64,000 bases of DNA from Typhlomys cinereus (lineage: Eukaryota > Chordata > Mammalia > Rodentia > Platacanthomyidae), in the NCBI GenBank assembly GCA_023101885.1, contig JALPQD010000225.1:2728001-2792000 (forward strand), given 5' to 3'. How positions within the stretch are numbered: position 1 is the stretch's first letter; every line of letters starts with the position of its first letter. Shown here piece by piece: positions 20,574 to 33,030 of this stretch. The translations under genes were made by a program, and so were the position numbers. The notes beneath the pieces were generated by a model. The model was not told the DNA's origin. It saw only the letters and a program-made list of their open reading frames with translations, and did not search any database.

Positions 20574-21484
20574 TAGGGTAACCCACAGTTTGACATACAA
20601 TGTCTTCCATCCTGTCTCTTTATTGCTTCGTCTCTCAGTCTATCTCTTCTCTTTCTTTCCTCTTATATCCATAAAGTACACTCCTCATCCCAAGCTCACA
20701 GAAAGCCATCTGCTGAATATTTTGGAGGCTGGTGATGACCCAAGGAGATGCCACAGGGCACCAGGCATCTTTTGACATGTCAGCTGTCATCCTATCCCTG
20801 GGGAGTTGAAGAGGGCACCACAGGTTAGTGTTTCTTCTCTTGAGAAGTTGGCTTTGAAATGGTTCAGCAGGTGACCTCTGAAGTTAGCCTGATATCTGGC
20901 TCAGGCACTCAGGCAAATGGGAAAGGAGACTATTCATCCCTGGGTATTGTCTGTCTTCCAAATAGCAGGACCCAACAGCTAGCTGCCTATGAACAGAAGG
21001 AAAGGGAAACAGTTTAGATTCCATCCCCAAACCAGAGGTTTCCAGTTGATTCTAATGACTTCACTTCATGAGTGGAATCAGATAAAATGGCCAATAATTG
21101 TGTTGATCTATAAAAGTCATCAGATCTGATCTGACCCAATCTAGCTTATATGATGTTTCTGAGCAGAAGTAAAATCATGGGAGAAACTGCACTTTTCAAA
21201 GTCCTTAAAAATTCCTAGTGGATTCCTTTAACTGTACAGGAAACTTGGCATTTGTCAGTGTCTGAGAAGCTCTCTGCACAGCCTCAGTGGAATTACCCCA
21301 ACTTTTTAAGATCTATCCAGCCTCCTTCCACCCTCCCAAGCCCTCTTCTTCCTCCTCTTCACTTTAGAGGAAACCACAGGAGTTTACTAAATTTTCCCAA
21401 CTTCTCTGCAATTCATTTATACACTAAATTCATCCATTAGCTTTTCATTTGTTTTCTAAAGACAATATCAGAAATAAGACATAA
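20574..21484. other. Unassigned non-coding sequence
   Basis: No recognisable feature. Confidence 0.4.
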
Positions 21485-21546
21485 GCAGGGGAAGGGTACA
21501 GCTCAGTGGTTGTGTTTGTCACTTTTATAAAATAAATAATAAACAA
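21485..21546 (+). mobile_element. Possible ID-element fragment
   Basis: GGGTACAGCTCAGTGGTTGT resembles the ID/tRNA-Ala A-box region (tagctcagtggtagag). An AT-rich AAATAAATAATAAAC tail follows, with the middle missing. The match is weak. Confidence 0.3.
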
Positions 21547-21879
21547 GTAAAAAAGTATGATATAGAAAATGACATTTTTGGATCCCGAAACTGAGTTAAA
21601 AAATTCAATAGACTATCCTAAATTTTGCTCAAATAGTAATACAATTCTTGACAGCAGATGTGTTGGTCCTTACAAAAGAGATATATCAGAAACAAGCCTT
21701 GGATCAAATGATGTTTGCAACAGGTTCCAGAAATTTCCAACTATACATCTCCTGGTTTAACATCACTGAGAACCCCTGAAAGAGGAAACAGTTTTCTGGT
21801 AGTTTACTGAAGGACATCCATTTAGATCTTCCTCCAAAAGTTCCCCAGGTTATTGGTTATATATATAGCTGTGGAAGAG

Positions 21880-21970
21880 TGACATAGATAGATAGACAGA
21901 TAGACACACAGACAGAAAGACAGACAGATAGATGAATAGATAAATAGATAGATAGAGATAGAGATATGGA
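21880..21970 (+). repeat. (GATA/GACA)n microsatellite
   Basis: Interrupted tetranucleotide repeats of GATA and GACA occur, with a short TATATATATA run just after (about 22001-22012). Confidence 0.9.
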
Positions 21971-22029
21971 AGAGTGACATTGTATCTATAGAAGTGTGAT
22001 ATATATATATATTGTCATGCTACAATGGC

Positions 22030-22380
22030 GTGATAATTTGTTTAATTGTCAATTTGAAATTTGGGAAGCAGAACTTAGGATATGCCTGTGAGGGATTATC
22101 TTGATTGTCTTGGTTGATATTGGAAGATGCAGTCTAAAATTGGATAACACTATACCCTGAACTTGAATAAAAGGAGAAGGTCCCTTTATTCAAGTCAGGG
22201 TACATAAATTTGAGATCTTTTGATTAGTGGATGTAATGTGATCAGTTGTCTCAAGCTCCTGCCACTGATACTTCTCTGTCATGATGTACTGTAATTGAGC
22301 TAAATAAATACTTTCTCCTTCAGATTGCTTAAAAAAAACAGAATGTTTTAATCACAGCAACAAAAAATAATTTAGGACAA
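22030..22380 (+). mobile_element. LTR-like or other old dispersed repeat
   Basis: The segment opens near TTGTCAATTTGAAATTTGGG and has GCTCCTGCCACTGATACTTC. Near its end are a polyadenylation signal, GCTAAATAAATACTTTCTCC, and ATCACAGCAACA, before it finishes in TTAGGACA. The tail layout resembles the reverse strand of the LTR-like insert at 60959-61388, suggesting related families. A family name cannot be given. Confidence 0.35.
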
Positions 22381-25305
22381 AGGGGAAATAGATTAAATGT
22401 CAATACCACTATCATTCCAAACTTGGTAAGAGTTGCCATGATTTGATAAGCAGTGCAGAGAAAACTCTGTATTCAAGTCTTAAGACAGTAAGGAGGAAAA
22501 AAGTTGAAAGGTAAAATGATATAAGGTAGACAGAGGAGTACAATGAAGTGCTGATGGTATTTACAAGATAAAACTCTGTTCAAGAAAATAAAAATAATTT
22601 TCAAGATGTCAGGTAAAAATAATAGATAAAGTCATAAAGATGCTAATAAAGGTCAGCTACAGCTGTATTAAAAGAGTAGCTAATCTTCTCTTAGCAGCCA
22701 AGAAAAACCAACCATTAGTATTCTGAAATGTCAATGCTAGAAAAGAAACTGTTGCTGTCTCCCATGCTTCCTACTTGAACTTTTAAATCTCCATCCCAAG
22801 TTTTCTATACCTAGAATCTCTTTCTTCCAATGACGCCCACCTCCTACCCAATTGTTTATGCCAGATTCACTGTAACTACTGCACCTCTCTGTTCATGTTT
22901 CTCAGCCTACCAACGACTCCACATATCACAAGCCTATGCCTTAAGTCACACGTAAACCTACAGTGCCCATTGAGGTTCTGCTGGCATCCAAACCTCCTGA
23001 ATGTGCCTTCTCCTGCTCATTCTGCACAGTTGCAGTGTGTAGAGAATAGCCCTGAAGGTATTCATGTTCTAAAACATGAAACCTGTGAATATGTGGCCTT
23101 ATATCACAAAGGAAGTTTCTCAAGTGTGACTGAAATGGGCGATTGTTTTGAATTTCATGAGTATATCTGGTATAAGCAAAATAGACTCTGAAAAGGCAGA
23201 GTGAGAAGCAAAAGTTCAAGCCAGGTAGATGTTGAGTGCCAAAAACAAACTGCTGCCAAAGAATGAATACTGTTTCCAGAGACTGGAAAAGACCTGAGAC
23301 TAGACTTCCCTCTCAAGTCTGCAGACACCTAGATTTTAGCCCAGTGATACCTATTTTATATTTGTCTTCTTTAAACTGTAAAACAGTAAATCCTTGTTAA
23401 ACCACAAATTGGTAATTTGGCATATCATTATATGAATCCAGTAACTGACAGCATTGTGGATACGACTAAGACATTCCTGCCAAGAATTCAGCTAAGACAG
23501 TTCTGAATTTACAAGAGAAGAGATTTGTCCTGGAAAATAGGATGAAATACTGAAATCTCCAACAAAAATCAGTAGTTTGATCCTTAGTCACTCTTAATGG
23601 AAAGCCACGTGGCAGGCTTAGAGACTCAAAGGAACTGATGACTTGGATTCAAATCCTATTCGGTCATTTGTTAGTTATGTAAACTTGGGAACTTTAACTT
23701 CTCGCCACTTGTTTTATCTGCAAAATGATGACAGAAATATTTTTGCATGTATTAGGTTAAAAAAAAAACCCTCCCAGCCAAATCCTACCCTTCCTGGAAC
23801 CTGAAAAGACAGCATGTCCAGAAACTGTCACTAGGATACGATTAGTAAGACCAGGGTTACTCTGGAGGAAGGAGGACCCTAAATTCAGTGTTAAAGATTA
23901 CACTTTGAAAAGAGGATGGGCACACAAGGAGACATCCCTTGGATGATGCCAACAGAAATTGTGGGGGTGCTATCAACAAGGAAATGTGCATGAATGCAGG
24001 AAACACCCAAAGCTTAGAGAGAAACTAGAAGAATCTCAGTAATCTCCAGAGACTCCAAAGCTGTGAGTAAATTTTCATTGTTTTCAGCCACTCTGCTTGT
24101 GAAACTCTGCTAAGAGCATTCTTAGAAACTAGTACATTCTTTATACCAATGCTGGGAGCTTATAATCCATAGGAAAGAATGGGGAAAGAAAATCAACAAA
24201 ACTAAACTATGCTTGAAAATGCCACATGAAAACTATTAACTCTGTATGTTAATGAAAAAATGTTTTTCAAATGGGAAAAATAGATGTTATTAAAAAGTGA
24301 ATAAAGTACAAAATATTTTCAATAGTAATAATAATTGTAAAAGTCATAGCAGTAGTGTTAGCAATGGTAATACAAGACTTCAGATGACATCCTGGTATAT
24401 CAGGAGTTGAAAAAGGCAAGATGTCATTATTTCATAGGTACAATATTTACTTATTATCATTTTTATATAATAATAGTACAGAGAAACAGTTCTTGTGCTT
24501 CATGTGGCTGGAGTTAATAGTTAGGCCCTCTGTTTTCTGAATCTAAGTTTTCTAAATTCCTGACTGCTGGAGCACTGGTTCTCTAAGTGCAATGGAGTTT
24601 ACCACAATACTGAGAGGACCTCCAACTTTGTTGTCTTATCCAGTATATATCTGTGTAAAGCCAGAAGTTTTATACATACTTCAACTAAAACAACATATCA
24701 TAGTAAATGCACAGAACATTATTTGAGTCCAGCCATGTTTTATTGAGCCAGAAATTAGAGCAACTCTTAAAATGTAAATAAGTACAATTATTCTTAGTAT
24801 ATATTCCATAAGAAATATGTAAGTTCAATGCATAAAATGTTTTTGTAGCAATAGGCAATGTTTGTTATTATTATTATTATTATTTAATCAAACTGATAAA
24901 CATCTTAAATTTCCAATTTTATTGTTAATAAAACATATGTAGAGTTCTATGTCACATACATGAAAGCTCTTTAAGGTTTCTAATCATTTTTCAGTGTGCA
25001 AAGTGGTCCTGAGGCAAAAAAAATGAGAACTACTAGAATGTAATATGTAAAATTGGTAGTTTCATTATCAATTTTCCAGGCAGCTAGTCTTCAGTAATTA
25101 AATGATTACCATAGAAAATTGTATTGTTAACCCTCTGTGGGTTTGGACTGGATGAAAAGTTATCTAGAATGTAAAAGGTCATTCCCTACATACAAGCAAA
25201 TAGCACAGATATTTGATGAAAAATTTGACACTTTCTGAGTTGTTGTTTTCTTTTTTGCTATCTTGGGAAACCATTTAAATTTCTTTAAAAATTGTATATA
25301 ATCCC
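22381..25305. other. Unassigned AT-rich non-coding sequence
   Basis: No recognisable gene or element. It includes a (TTA)n run at about 24862-24886. A 98-codon ORF at 22895-23191 has no recognisable motif and no support. Confidence 0.4.
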
Positions 25306-25509
25306 AGGAGAAGTACCCTCCTTGAGCTGGTAATACCTACATGGGGTGACAGGCCAACTCACCCAACCACTCCTAGCCCCAGAGAAGACAACATAGAACA
25401 GCAGGTTAGACCCACATACCACGTTCCCTGATTCCTCCAATAAACTCAACCTCAATCAATAGAAAACCATTAAGAACCACACTATTTAACAGCAGAAAGT
25501 CATATCTTA

Positions 25510-25823
25510 GGGGCTGGAGAGGTGGCTCAGGGGTTAAGCCTCCGCCTTGCAGGCGGAAGGTCCTGAGTTCGGATCCCAGATCCCACGTATAGACACCAGG
25601 CGGAAGCGGGGGTGGCCTGCGCTTCTGGTCCTGGTAGGGCGGAGCCTGTGAATCCTGGGGCAGAAGGAGGTGGAGGCGTCCATGGTGGTTCGCGAATTCG
25701 TCCGTGGTTCCACACACACAGACACACACAGACACACACACGCGCACATACACACGCACATGTACACAGTTGAATAAATAATAATAATAAAAAAAATTTA
25801 AAAAAAACAAACATTAAAAAAAA
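25510..25823 (+). mobile_element. Young B2-like SINE, copy 3
   Basis: The complete head, A/B boxes (GAGTTCGGATCC) and body (TGGTAGGGCGGAGCCTGTGA) are present, with an interrupted CACACAGA/CA tract and tail AGTTGAATAAATAATAATAA. A perfect 16-bp TSD, AGAAAGTCATATCTTA, lies at 25494-25509 and 25824-25839. The body is close to the consensus of the other copies, so the insertion is young. Confidence 0.9.
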
Positions 25824-25979
25824 AGAAAGTCATATCTTATAGCCATAATATCCCACTCAAATCCAGAAAAAGGTTCTGAACAGCCAGAGTCATCTGACTA
25901 AGAGCTAAGAACAAACACCAAAGAAACAAGTCAAAGGCTTAACACAAGATGACCAAGTCACATTGCAAAACCATATGTT

Positions 25980-28020
25980 CCAGGAAAACATCAATAGAAT
26001 CAGCTCCCCAATCAAGAGACATGGGGTAGCATTATGAATTAAAGGTCATAACACATCAGTATGCTGCCTCCAAGAAACACATCTCACCTTGAAAGATAAA
26101 TACTATCTGAAAATCAAAGGATAGTCAAAGATACTCCAAGCAAATGCAACTAGAAAACAGACAGGAGTAACAATCCTAATATCCAACAAAATATAATTCA
26201 AACCAAAACAAATCATAAGAGATAAAGAAGGATACTATATACTCATCAACGGAATGATATATCAAGAAGAATTCCCAATTCTAAACATAAATGCTCCAAA
26301 CATAGGCTCATCCACATTAATTAAATAAACACTGCAATGTGTAAAACAAAACATCAACTCGAACACAGTAATCATAGGGGATTGCAACACACACATACAC
26401 ACCTCTAACTGATAGACAGGTCAACAGGCCAAAACAAACAGAGACACATTGGAACTAAACCAAGCCATAAACTATAACGTCATAAAGTGGTAAAAACCTG
26501 ACAGATACCTGCCAAACATTCCATCCTAACACCAAGGAATATACATTCTTTTTAGCACCCTATAGAACTTTTTCTAAAATGGTCCACATACTAGCCCACA
26601 AATCAAGTCTCCTCAAAATACAAGGAAATCAAAATCCTTTATAATAAAGACCCTGGAAAAAATAGGGATGGAATGAACATTTATCAACATAATAAAGGCT
26701 ATATACAATAAGCCTATAGCAAAAAAATATATCATAAATGATGAGAAACTTGAAGCATTCCCATTCAGATCAGACAAGGTTGTCCACTCTAACCACTTGT
26801 ATTCAACTTTTTATTTGATGTCTTAGCTACAGCCATATGACAAGAAAGGAAGATAAAAGGATACAACTTGGAAAAAATGAACTCAAGTATCCCTATTTGC
26901 AGATGACAAGATTCTATACCTCAGAGACCCAAAATCTATTCTAGAAACTCCTGAAACTATTAATAATTTCAGTAAACTGAGAAGATACAAAATTTATGTT
27001 AAAAGCTCAGTGGCTTTCCTATACACCAATGATAAACAAAAGTAAGAAAGACCTGAATAAAACAATACAATTTACCATAACTCCTAAAAAATGAAGTACC
27101 TTGAAATAAACCTAACCTAGGATATGAAAGATAATACAATGAAAGTTTTAAAACCCCCATAAAGGAGATTACAGAAGACACTAGAAGATGGAAAAAACTT
27201 CCCATGTTCCTGGATTAGAACCATTTTACCCAAAGCATTACACAGATTCAACTCAATACCAGTCAAAATTTCAACCCAATTCTTCACAGAAATTGATAAA
27301 ATAGTCTCAAAATTCACATAGAAAGTAAAATGACCAGGAGAGCAGAAACAATCCTTAGTAAAAATCCTGCAGGAGATATCATAACACCAATACACTATAC
27401 AATAAACTGTATGTTTATTGTAATAAGCAATATGATCACAGTAATAAGCACAGCATAGGACTGGCTCCAAAAAAGAGATATAGACCAATATATTAGAATT
27501 GAATACTCAAATATAAGCATATACACCAATAGTGAACTGATTTTTGACATATGTGTCAAAAATACCCTTTGGGAAATGAACAACATCAAAAATGATACTG
27601 GCCAAATTGGATAACTATATGCAGAAGAATGAAACTGAGCCATTATTTATCCTGCATGAAAATCGACTCCAAATTTATCAAATAACTCAACATTAGAACA
27701 GAACTATAAAACTCCCAGAAGAAAAAATAGGAAATACTCTCAAGCTGATGAGCCACAGCCAGCATTTCCTCAGTGGAACCTGAAATGCACAGGAAATGAG
27801 TTTAACACTAAACAAACAGGTGGAAGTATACTAAATTAAAAAAAAAGTTCATCAAAAGAAACTATTAATTGTGCAAAAAGGGAACCTACAGAAAAAGAGA
27901 ATATCCTCGCTAACCACATATTTGATAGAGGACTAATATCCAGAGTGAACAAAGAACTCATGAAATTAAATACCAAGAAAATAAACAACCCAGTTAAAAA
28001 AATGAACTATACACTTTGGT
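25980..28020 (+). mobile_element. L1-C: ancient L1 ORF2 remnant
   Basis: Much more decayed than the other L1s. Endonuclease-like text (TGCTGCCTCCAAGAAACACA, the QETHL block region) runs from about 25990 to 26630. It then jumps directly into the RT palm (near 26640), so the first half of RT is deleted. The polymerase box still reads FADD (about 26895-26906). The thumb and C-terminal parts continue to about 28020 (TTCCTGGATTAG, ACCACATATTTGATAGAGGA). Many stops are present. L1-D inserted about 170 bases further on. Confidence 0.75.
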
Positions 28021-28191
28021 AGTTGTAAATGAAAAGGTGATAAGTGACAAGACAACTACACAAAGAATGGCATCTGTTCTACTGTACCTTCAACATGCTT
28101 CCTTTATAATCAACGGACTTATCCATCTGGCCAGCCAGAAAAATTTTCTGCATTTTTAAATAAATTTGTTGAAGTGCAAAAATAGACATGA

Positions 28192-28907
28192 CAGCCCCCC
28201 CACCCCGGCCCGGCCAGCAACCGCGCGGCCTCCGGCTTTGCCCTGGGACCCCGCCCCCGGACCCCAGCCCCTCGCGCCCTCCCGCCCCCAGGCGCCTCCG
28301 CCGCTCCCCCTGGTCCCAGGTGAAGAATTCTGCCATCAACATCAGACTCTCTGCCTCTCTGGCCCACCGGGGACCTACGCACGTGGTCCACGGAAGACAC
28401 ACTGCTACTCAGAATTTAATAGTGTCTAAAGGAAACTCAAGCAAAACTCTAAGGAACAAAGGGAACACAGGCCATACATCTGGACTCCACTACAATCATT
28501 ATATCATGTGGGCGAGATTCTTCACATCCAGCCAAAGATAAGTAAACTTTTTTTTTCTTTTCACCTTACTGATCCTTTCTAATATCAATGTTATAGATCA
28601 ACTCCCTCATACAGCCACCCCAAAAACATACAACTCCAGGGAGTACACCACTCACCCCCACATTTCACCAAGATACTAAACCATAAAAGTGCACTACCAT
28701 ACTAATATTCACCCCCTGGTTACTTAACCTGACTTAACTGACATACTAACAGCCTAGTAGCCTCATCTAGGATATAACAATAACAATACACAAACATACC
28801 CAATCCAAGGCAAACACTAGTAATAACGGGCAAGTGTAACAATACCAACTACATAGGTTCAGTGAAAAACACACAGAAACTGAAAGGTCCTAAAAAACAA
28901 AACAACA
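28192..28907 (+). promoter_or_regulatory. L1-D 5'UTR: one GC-rich monomer and long tether
   Basis: A CpG/C-rich promoter block covers 28192-28330 (CCCCGGCCCGGCCAGCAACC). The long tether shared with L1-E and L1-F follows (CAAAACTCTAAGGAACAAAG, GATTCTTCACATCCAGCC, TACACCACTCACCC). The start abuts the TSD, so it is the true 5' end. Long ORFs in this GC-rich block are composition artefacts. Confidence 0.75.
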
Positions 28908-30325
28908 ATGCCCAAGTCAAAGTGCAGATCCACAAGAAACAAAACCCAAGACCAAGCTCCCACCAAAAGAGTCAATCCCATAATGATGGATTCCGACCAG
29001 AACAAATCCACAGAAAATAGCCATGAGGGCTGGAGAGGTGGCTCAGGGGTTAAGCCTCTGCCTTGCAGGCGGAAGTTCCTGAGTTCGGATCCCAAATCCC
29101 ACATGTAGACGCCAGGCGGAAGCGAAGGGGGGGTGCCTGCCCTGCCCTGCCCTGCCCTGCCCGCGCTTCTGGTCCTGGTAGGGCAGAGCCTGTGAATCCC
29201 AGGGCAGAGTAAACAAGGAGGAGGTGGAGGCGGTCCATGGTGGTTCCCGAATTTGTCCATGGTTCTACACACACACAGACACACACACACACACATGCGC
29301 ACGCACATACATACACGCACACACACACAAACAATTGAATAAAAAAATAAATAAATAAATAAATAAATAAGAAAATAGCCATGAAAGCCAGACCCAACAT
29401 AATGACTTTCAGAGTATGATCATTACCATGATTAATACTATGAAAGAGGAAATCCAAGAAGAGTTAAGGAACCGTATGACCACTTTGAACAGGAACACAA
29501 CAGGCACTTGGAGGAGTTGAGAAAAACAGTTCAAGAAACAAAAATAGGCATAGAGCAGTTAAAACAGTCTCAGGCAGAGTTTAATATTGAAATAAAGGCA
29601 AGTTATCTTCAACCCAAAACTCGACAAAGAGTCTTATCAGCAGAACAAATGAGGCAGAAAATAGAATGTCAGATCTTGAAGACAAAGTGCGAGAATTAAC
29701 CAGCTCAATGGAAGACATTGTTAAAGCCAAAAAGATACTGGAGAGGAACATTCAAGAAATATGGGACACCCTGAAGAAGCCTAACATGCACATTCATGGA
29801 ATACCAGAACAAGAATCACAAAATACCACACCTGAGGAAATATTTTAATTCATCATAAATGAAAATTTCCTACAACTAAAGAATGAGAGGCCTATCCAAA
29901 TACAAGAGGCATTTCACACTCCAAACAGATATGACCAAAATAGAAAATCGCCACGGCAAATAATACTCAAAACACTCCACATTCAAGACAAAGAAAAGGT
30001 GCTGAGAGCTTCAAGAGAAAAAAAGCAACTCACTTTTAAAGGTAAACCTATTAGAATAACAAATGACTACTCGATGGAAACAGTAAAAGCAAGAAGAGCT
30101 TGGAGAGACATACTTCAAGTATTAAATGAGCAAAAATGCCAACACAGACTGATATACCCAGCAAAACTATCTGTCATGATTGAGGGAGACAGAAAAGTTT
30201 TCCAGCACAAAGACAACTTGAAGGGATACATTTCTACCAAACCAGGCCTTCAAAAAAGGCTAGAAATGATACTCAAGCTTGAAGAAATGAACAAGAGTAT
30301 CCAGGAGGACAGAAGGGAAGTATAA
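28908..30325 (+). pseudogene. L1-D ORF1, interrupted by a SINE
   Basis: It starts MPKSKCRSTRNKTQDQ, then is split at 29026 by a B2-like SINE and resumes at 29385. The coiled coil (HLEELRKTVQETKIGIEQLK) and RRM-like domain (29666-29848, IHGIPEQESQNTTPEEIF) carry further frameshifts and a stop at the end of EEIF. The C-terminal domain is open from 29999 to 30325 (KARRAWRDILQVLNEQKC). Confidence 0.88.
29027..29369 (+). mobile_element. Young B2-like SINE, copy 4, inside L1-D ORF1
   Basis: It has a full head, boxes, body and CA/CG tail, ending in (AAAT)n. A perfect 15-bp TSD, AGAAAATAGCCATGA, lies at 29012-29026 and 29370-29384. A private (CCTGC)n expansion of about five units lies at 29136-29163, within the body. 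Confidence 0.93.
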
Positions 30326-30380
30326 TACCACCAAAATACATATCAAACAACGTGCTTACAAAATCTACTACACATAAAAA

Positions 30381-33030
30381 ATGTCCAGAATTAAAAATAA
30401 TTTCTCCATTATAACATTAAATGTCAATAGTATTAACTCACCGATTAATAGACACAGATTACAAACTTGGATTAAAAAACCACAATCCAACAATCTGCTG
30501 CCTTCAGGAAACTCATCTCACCACAAAAGATAGGCACATCCTAAGAATGAAAGGCTGGTCCAAAATCTTGCAAGTTAATGGAACCAGGAAACAAGCAGGG
30601 GTAGCAATTATGCTTTCAGACAAAGTGGACTTCAAACCAAAGAAAATCATAAGAGACACAGATGGATACTACATTTTAGTCACAGGTACAATTCACCAGG
30701 AAGACTTCACAATACTGAACATATATGCACCCAATACGGGCCCCTCCACATTCATTAAGAAAACCCTACATCGCCTAAAACAAGAAATCAACCCCCAAAC
30801 GATAATTCTTGGGGACTTCAACACCGCCCTCTCAACATGGGATAGATCAACAGGTCAAAAGATTAACAGAGACACTTTGGAACTTAATCAAACCCTGAAA
30901 GAAATGGACCTTACAGATCTCTATCGAACTTTTCATCCACACACCAAAGAATACACATTTTACTCAGCAGCACACGGAACGTTCTACAAAATAGATCACA
31001 TGTTGGGCCGCAAAATGAATCTACACATATACAAGAAAGTTGACATTCTAACCTGTGCCCTATCAGACCACCACGGCCTAAAGCTGGACATCCACAACAC
31101 ATCAAACAAGAGAAAATACACTAACTCCTGGAAACTTAACAATATGATGCTGAATGAGAACTGGATTCAGGAAGAAATTAAAAAGGAAATTCAAGATTTC
31201 CTGAAAGTGAACGATAATGAAAATACAACTTACCAAAATCTCTGGGACACAATGAAAGCTATCCTAAGCGGTAAGTTCATAGCTCTTAATGACTACATCA
31301 AAAAAATGGAAACATCAGAAATGAATAACTTAACAATGCAGCTTAAGGCTTTAGAGAAACTAGAACAATCTGATCCCAAAAGTAGTAGAAGAGAGGAGAT
31401 TAGCAAAATAAGGGGAGAAATATCTGAAATCAAGATTAAGAAAACGATAGAAGTGAAAAAGCCTTGAGAGAAACAATCCCATTTACTACAGCCCCTAAAA
31501 AAATGAAATACTGTGGTATAAACCTAACCAAGGAGGTAAAAGACCTTTACAATGAAAACATTAAAACCCTAAAGACAGAAATTGCAGAAGACACCAGAAG
31601 GTGGAAAGACCTCCCATGTTCCTGGATTGGCAGAATCAACATTGAAAAATGACCATCCTACCAAGGGCAATATACAAATTCAATGCTATACCAATTAAAA
31701 TTCCAAAGCAATTCTTCAAAGAAGTTGACCAAATAATCTCAAAGTTCATATGGAGGCACAAAAGACCCAGGATAGCAAAGACAATCCTGAGTAACAAAAA
31801 CACTGATGGAGGTATTACCATACCAAACCTTAGTCTATACTACAAATCCATAGTTATAAAAACAGCCTGGTACTGGCTCCAAAATGGACACACAGATCAA
31901 TGGATAAGGGTTGAAGACCTAGATATAAGCCAATACAACTACAGCCATTTGATCTTGGACAAAGGGGCCCAAAGAATCCAATGGAAAAAGAACAGCATCT
32001 TCAAAAAATGGTGTTGGCAAAACTGGATCTCCACATGCAAAATATTAAAGTTGGACCCGTACATATCACCATGTACAAGACTTAATTCCAAATGGATCAG
32101 GGACCTTAGTATAAGGCCAGAGACTATAAAAACCATAGTTGAAAGGATAGGGAACTCCCTCGAGCTGATTGGGCTAGGCCAACAGTTCCTAAACAGACAT
32201 CCAATGGCACAGTCACTGCTACCAACACTCAACAGTTGTGACCTTTTGAAATTAAAGAGCTTCTGTTCAGATAAAGAGATTGTGATAGGAGCTCAAAGGC
32301 AACCCACAGAATGGGAGAAAATCTTCACTAACCACATATCTAATAGAGCTCTACTGTCCAGAGTGCACAAAGAACTTAGAAAACTAAACTCCAAGGAAAA
32401 CAATGTCCCAATTAAAAAATGGGCCCTGGAACTTAAAAGAAACTTTACCAGGGATGACATTAAAATTTCTAACAAATATCTTAAAAAATGCTTCACATCC
32501 TTAGCCATCAGGGAAATGCAAATCAAAACTTTCCTAAGATATCATCTCACCCCGGTCAGGATGGCAAAAATCCACAATACAAACAACAACAAATGCTGTA
32601 GAAGATGTGGAGAGAGGGGAACTCTCCTACATTGCTGGTGGGAATGCAGGCTCATACAGCCACTCTGGCGAGCCGTCTGGAGATTCTTAAAGAAATTAAA
32701 GATTGAAATGCCATATGACCCTGCTATTCCACTTTTGGGAATAACCCCCCATGCAGGAGAGGTTCACCTCAATAGCACAAGCATGACCATGTTCATCGCA
32801 GCACTATTTACAATAGCAAAGTCATGGAATCAACCCAAATATCCAACAGTTGACTAGTGGATAAGGAAACTGTGGTACATCTATACAATGGAGTACTACT
32901 CAGCCATCAAAAATGATGAATTACTGGAATTTGCTGGGAAACGGATGTCATTAGAAACAATTATATTAAGTGAAGTAACCCAAACCCAGAAAATTAAGCG
33001 CCGTATGTACTCCCTAATAGGTGACTCCTA
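30381..33030 (+). pseudogene. L1-D ORF2 with RT core deleted
   Basis: It starts MSRIKNNFSIITLNVN. An extra A near 30476 shifts the frame, after which the endonuclease is open to 31467 (CCLQETHL, LNIYAPN, GDFNTALSTWD, SDHHG). At about 31452 the sequence jumps from the pre-RT linker (KKTIE) to the post-RT segment (EKALRETIPF), deleting about 1.17 kb that includes the FADD box. The C-terminal domain is open for 402 codons (31649-32857: [18 protein letters not shown]), then has an in-frame TAG in place of the usual codon before WIRKLWYIYTMEYY. It cannot reverse transcribe. Confidence 0.92.

Noticed and set aside
22895..23191. 98-codon ORF in otherwise unassigned DNA
   Set aside because: There is no recognisable domain, signal peptide or splice context, and it overlaps an ORF on the other strand. 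Chance is sufficient.
28079..28541. Long ORFs on both strands in GC-rich DNA
   Set aside because: They lie in the L1-D promoter, overlap in several frames, and owe their length to high GC (few stop codons). There are no domains.
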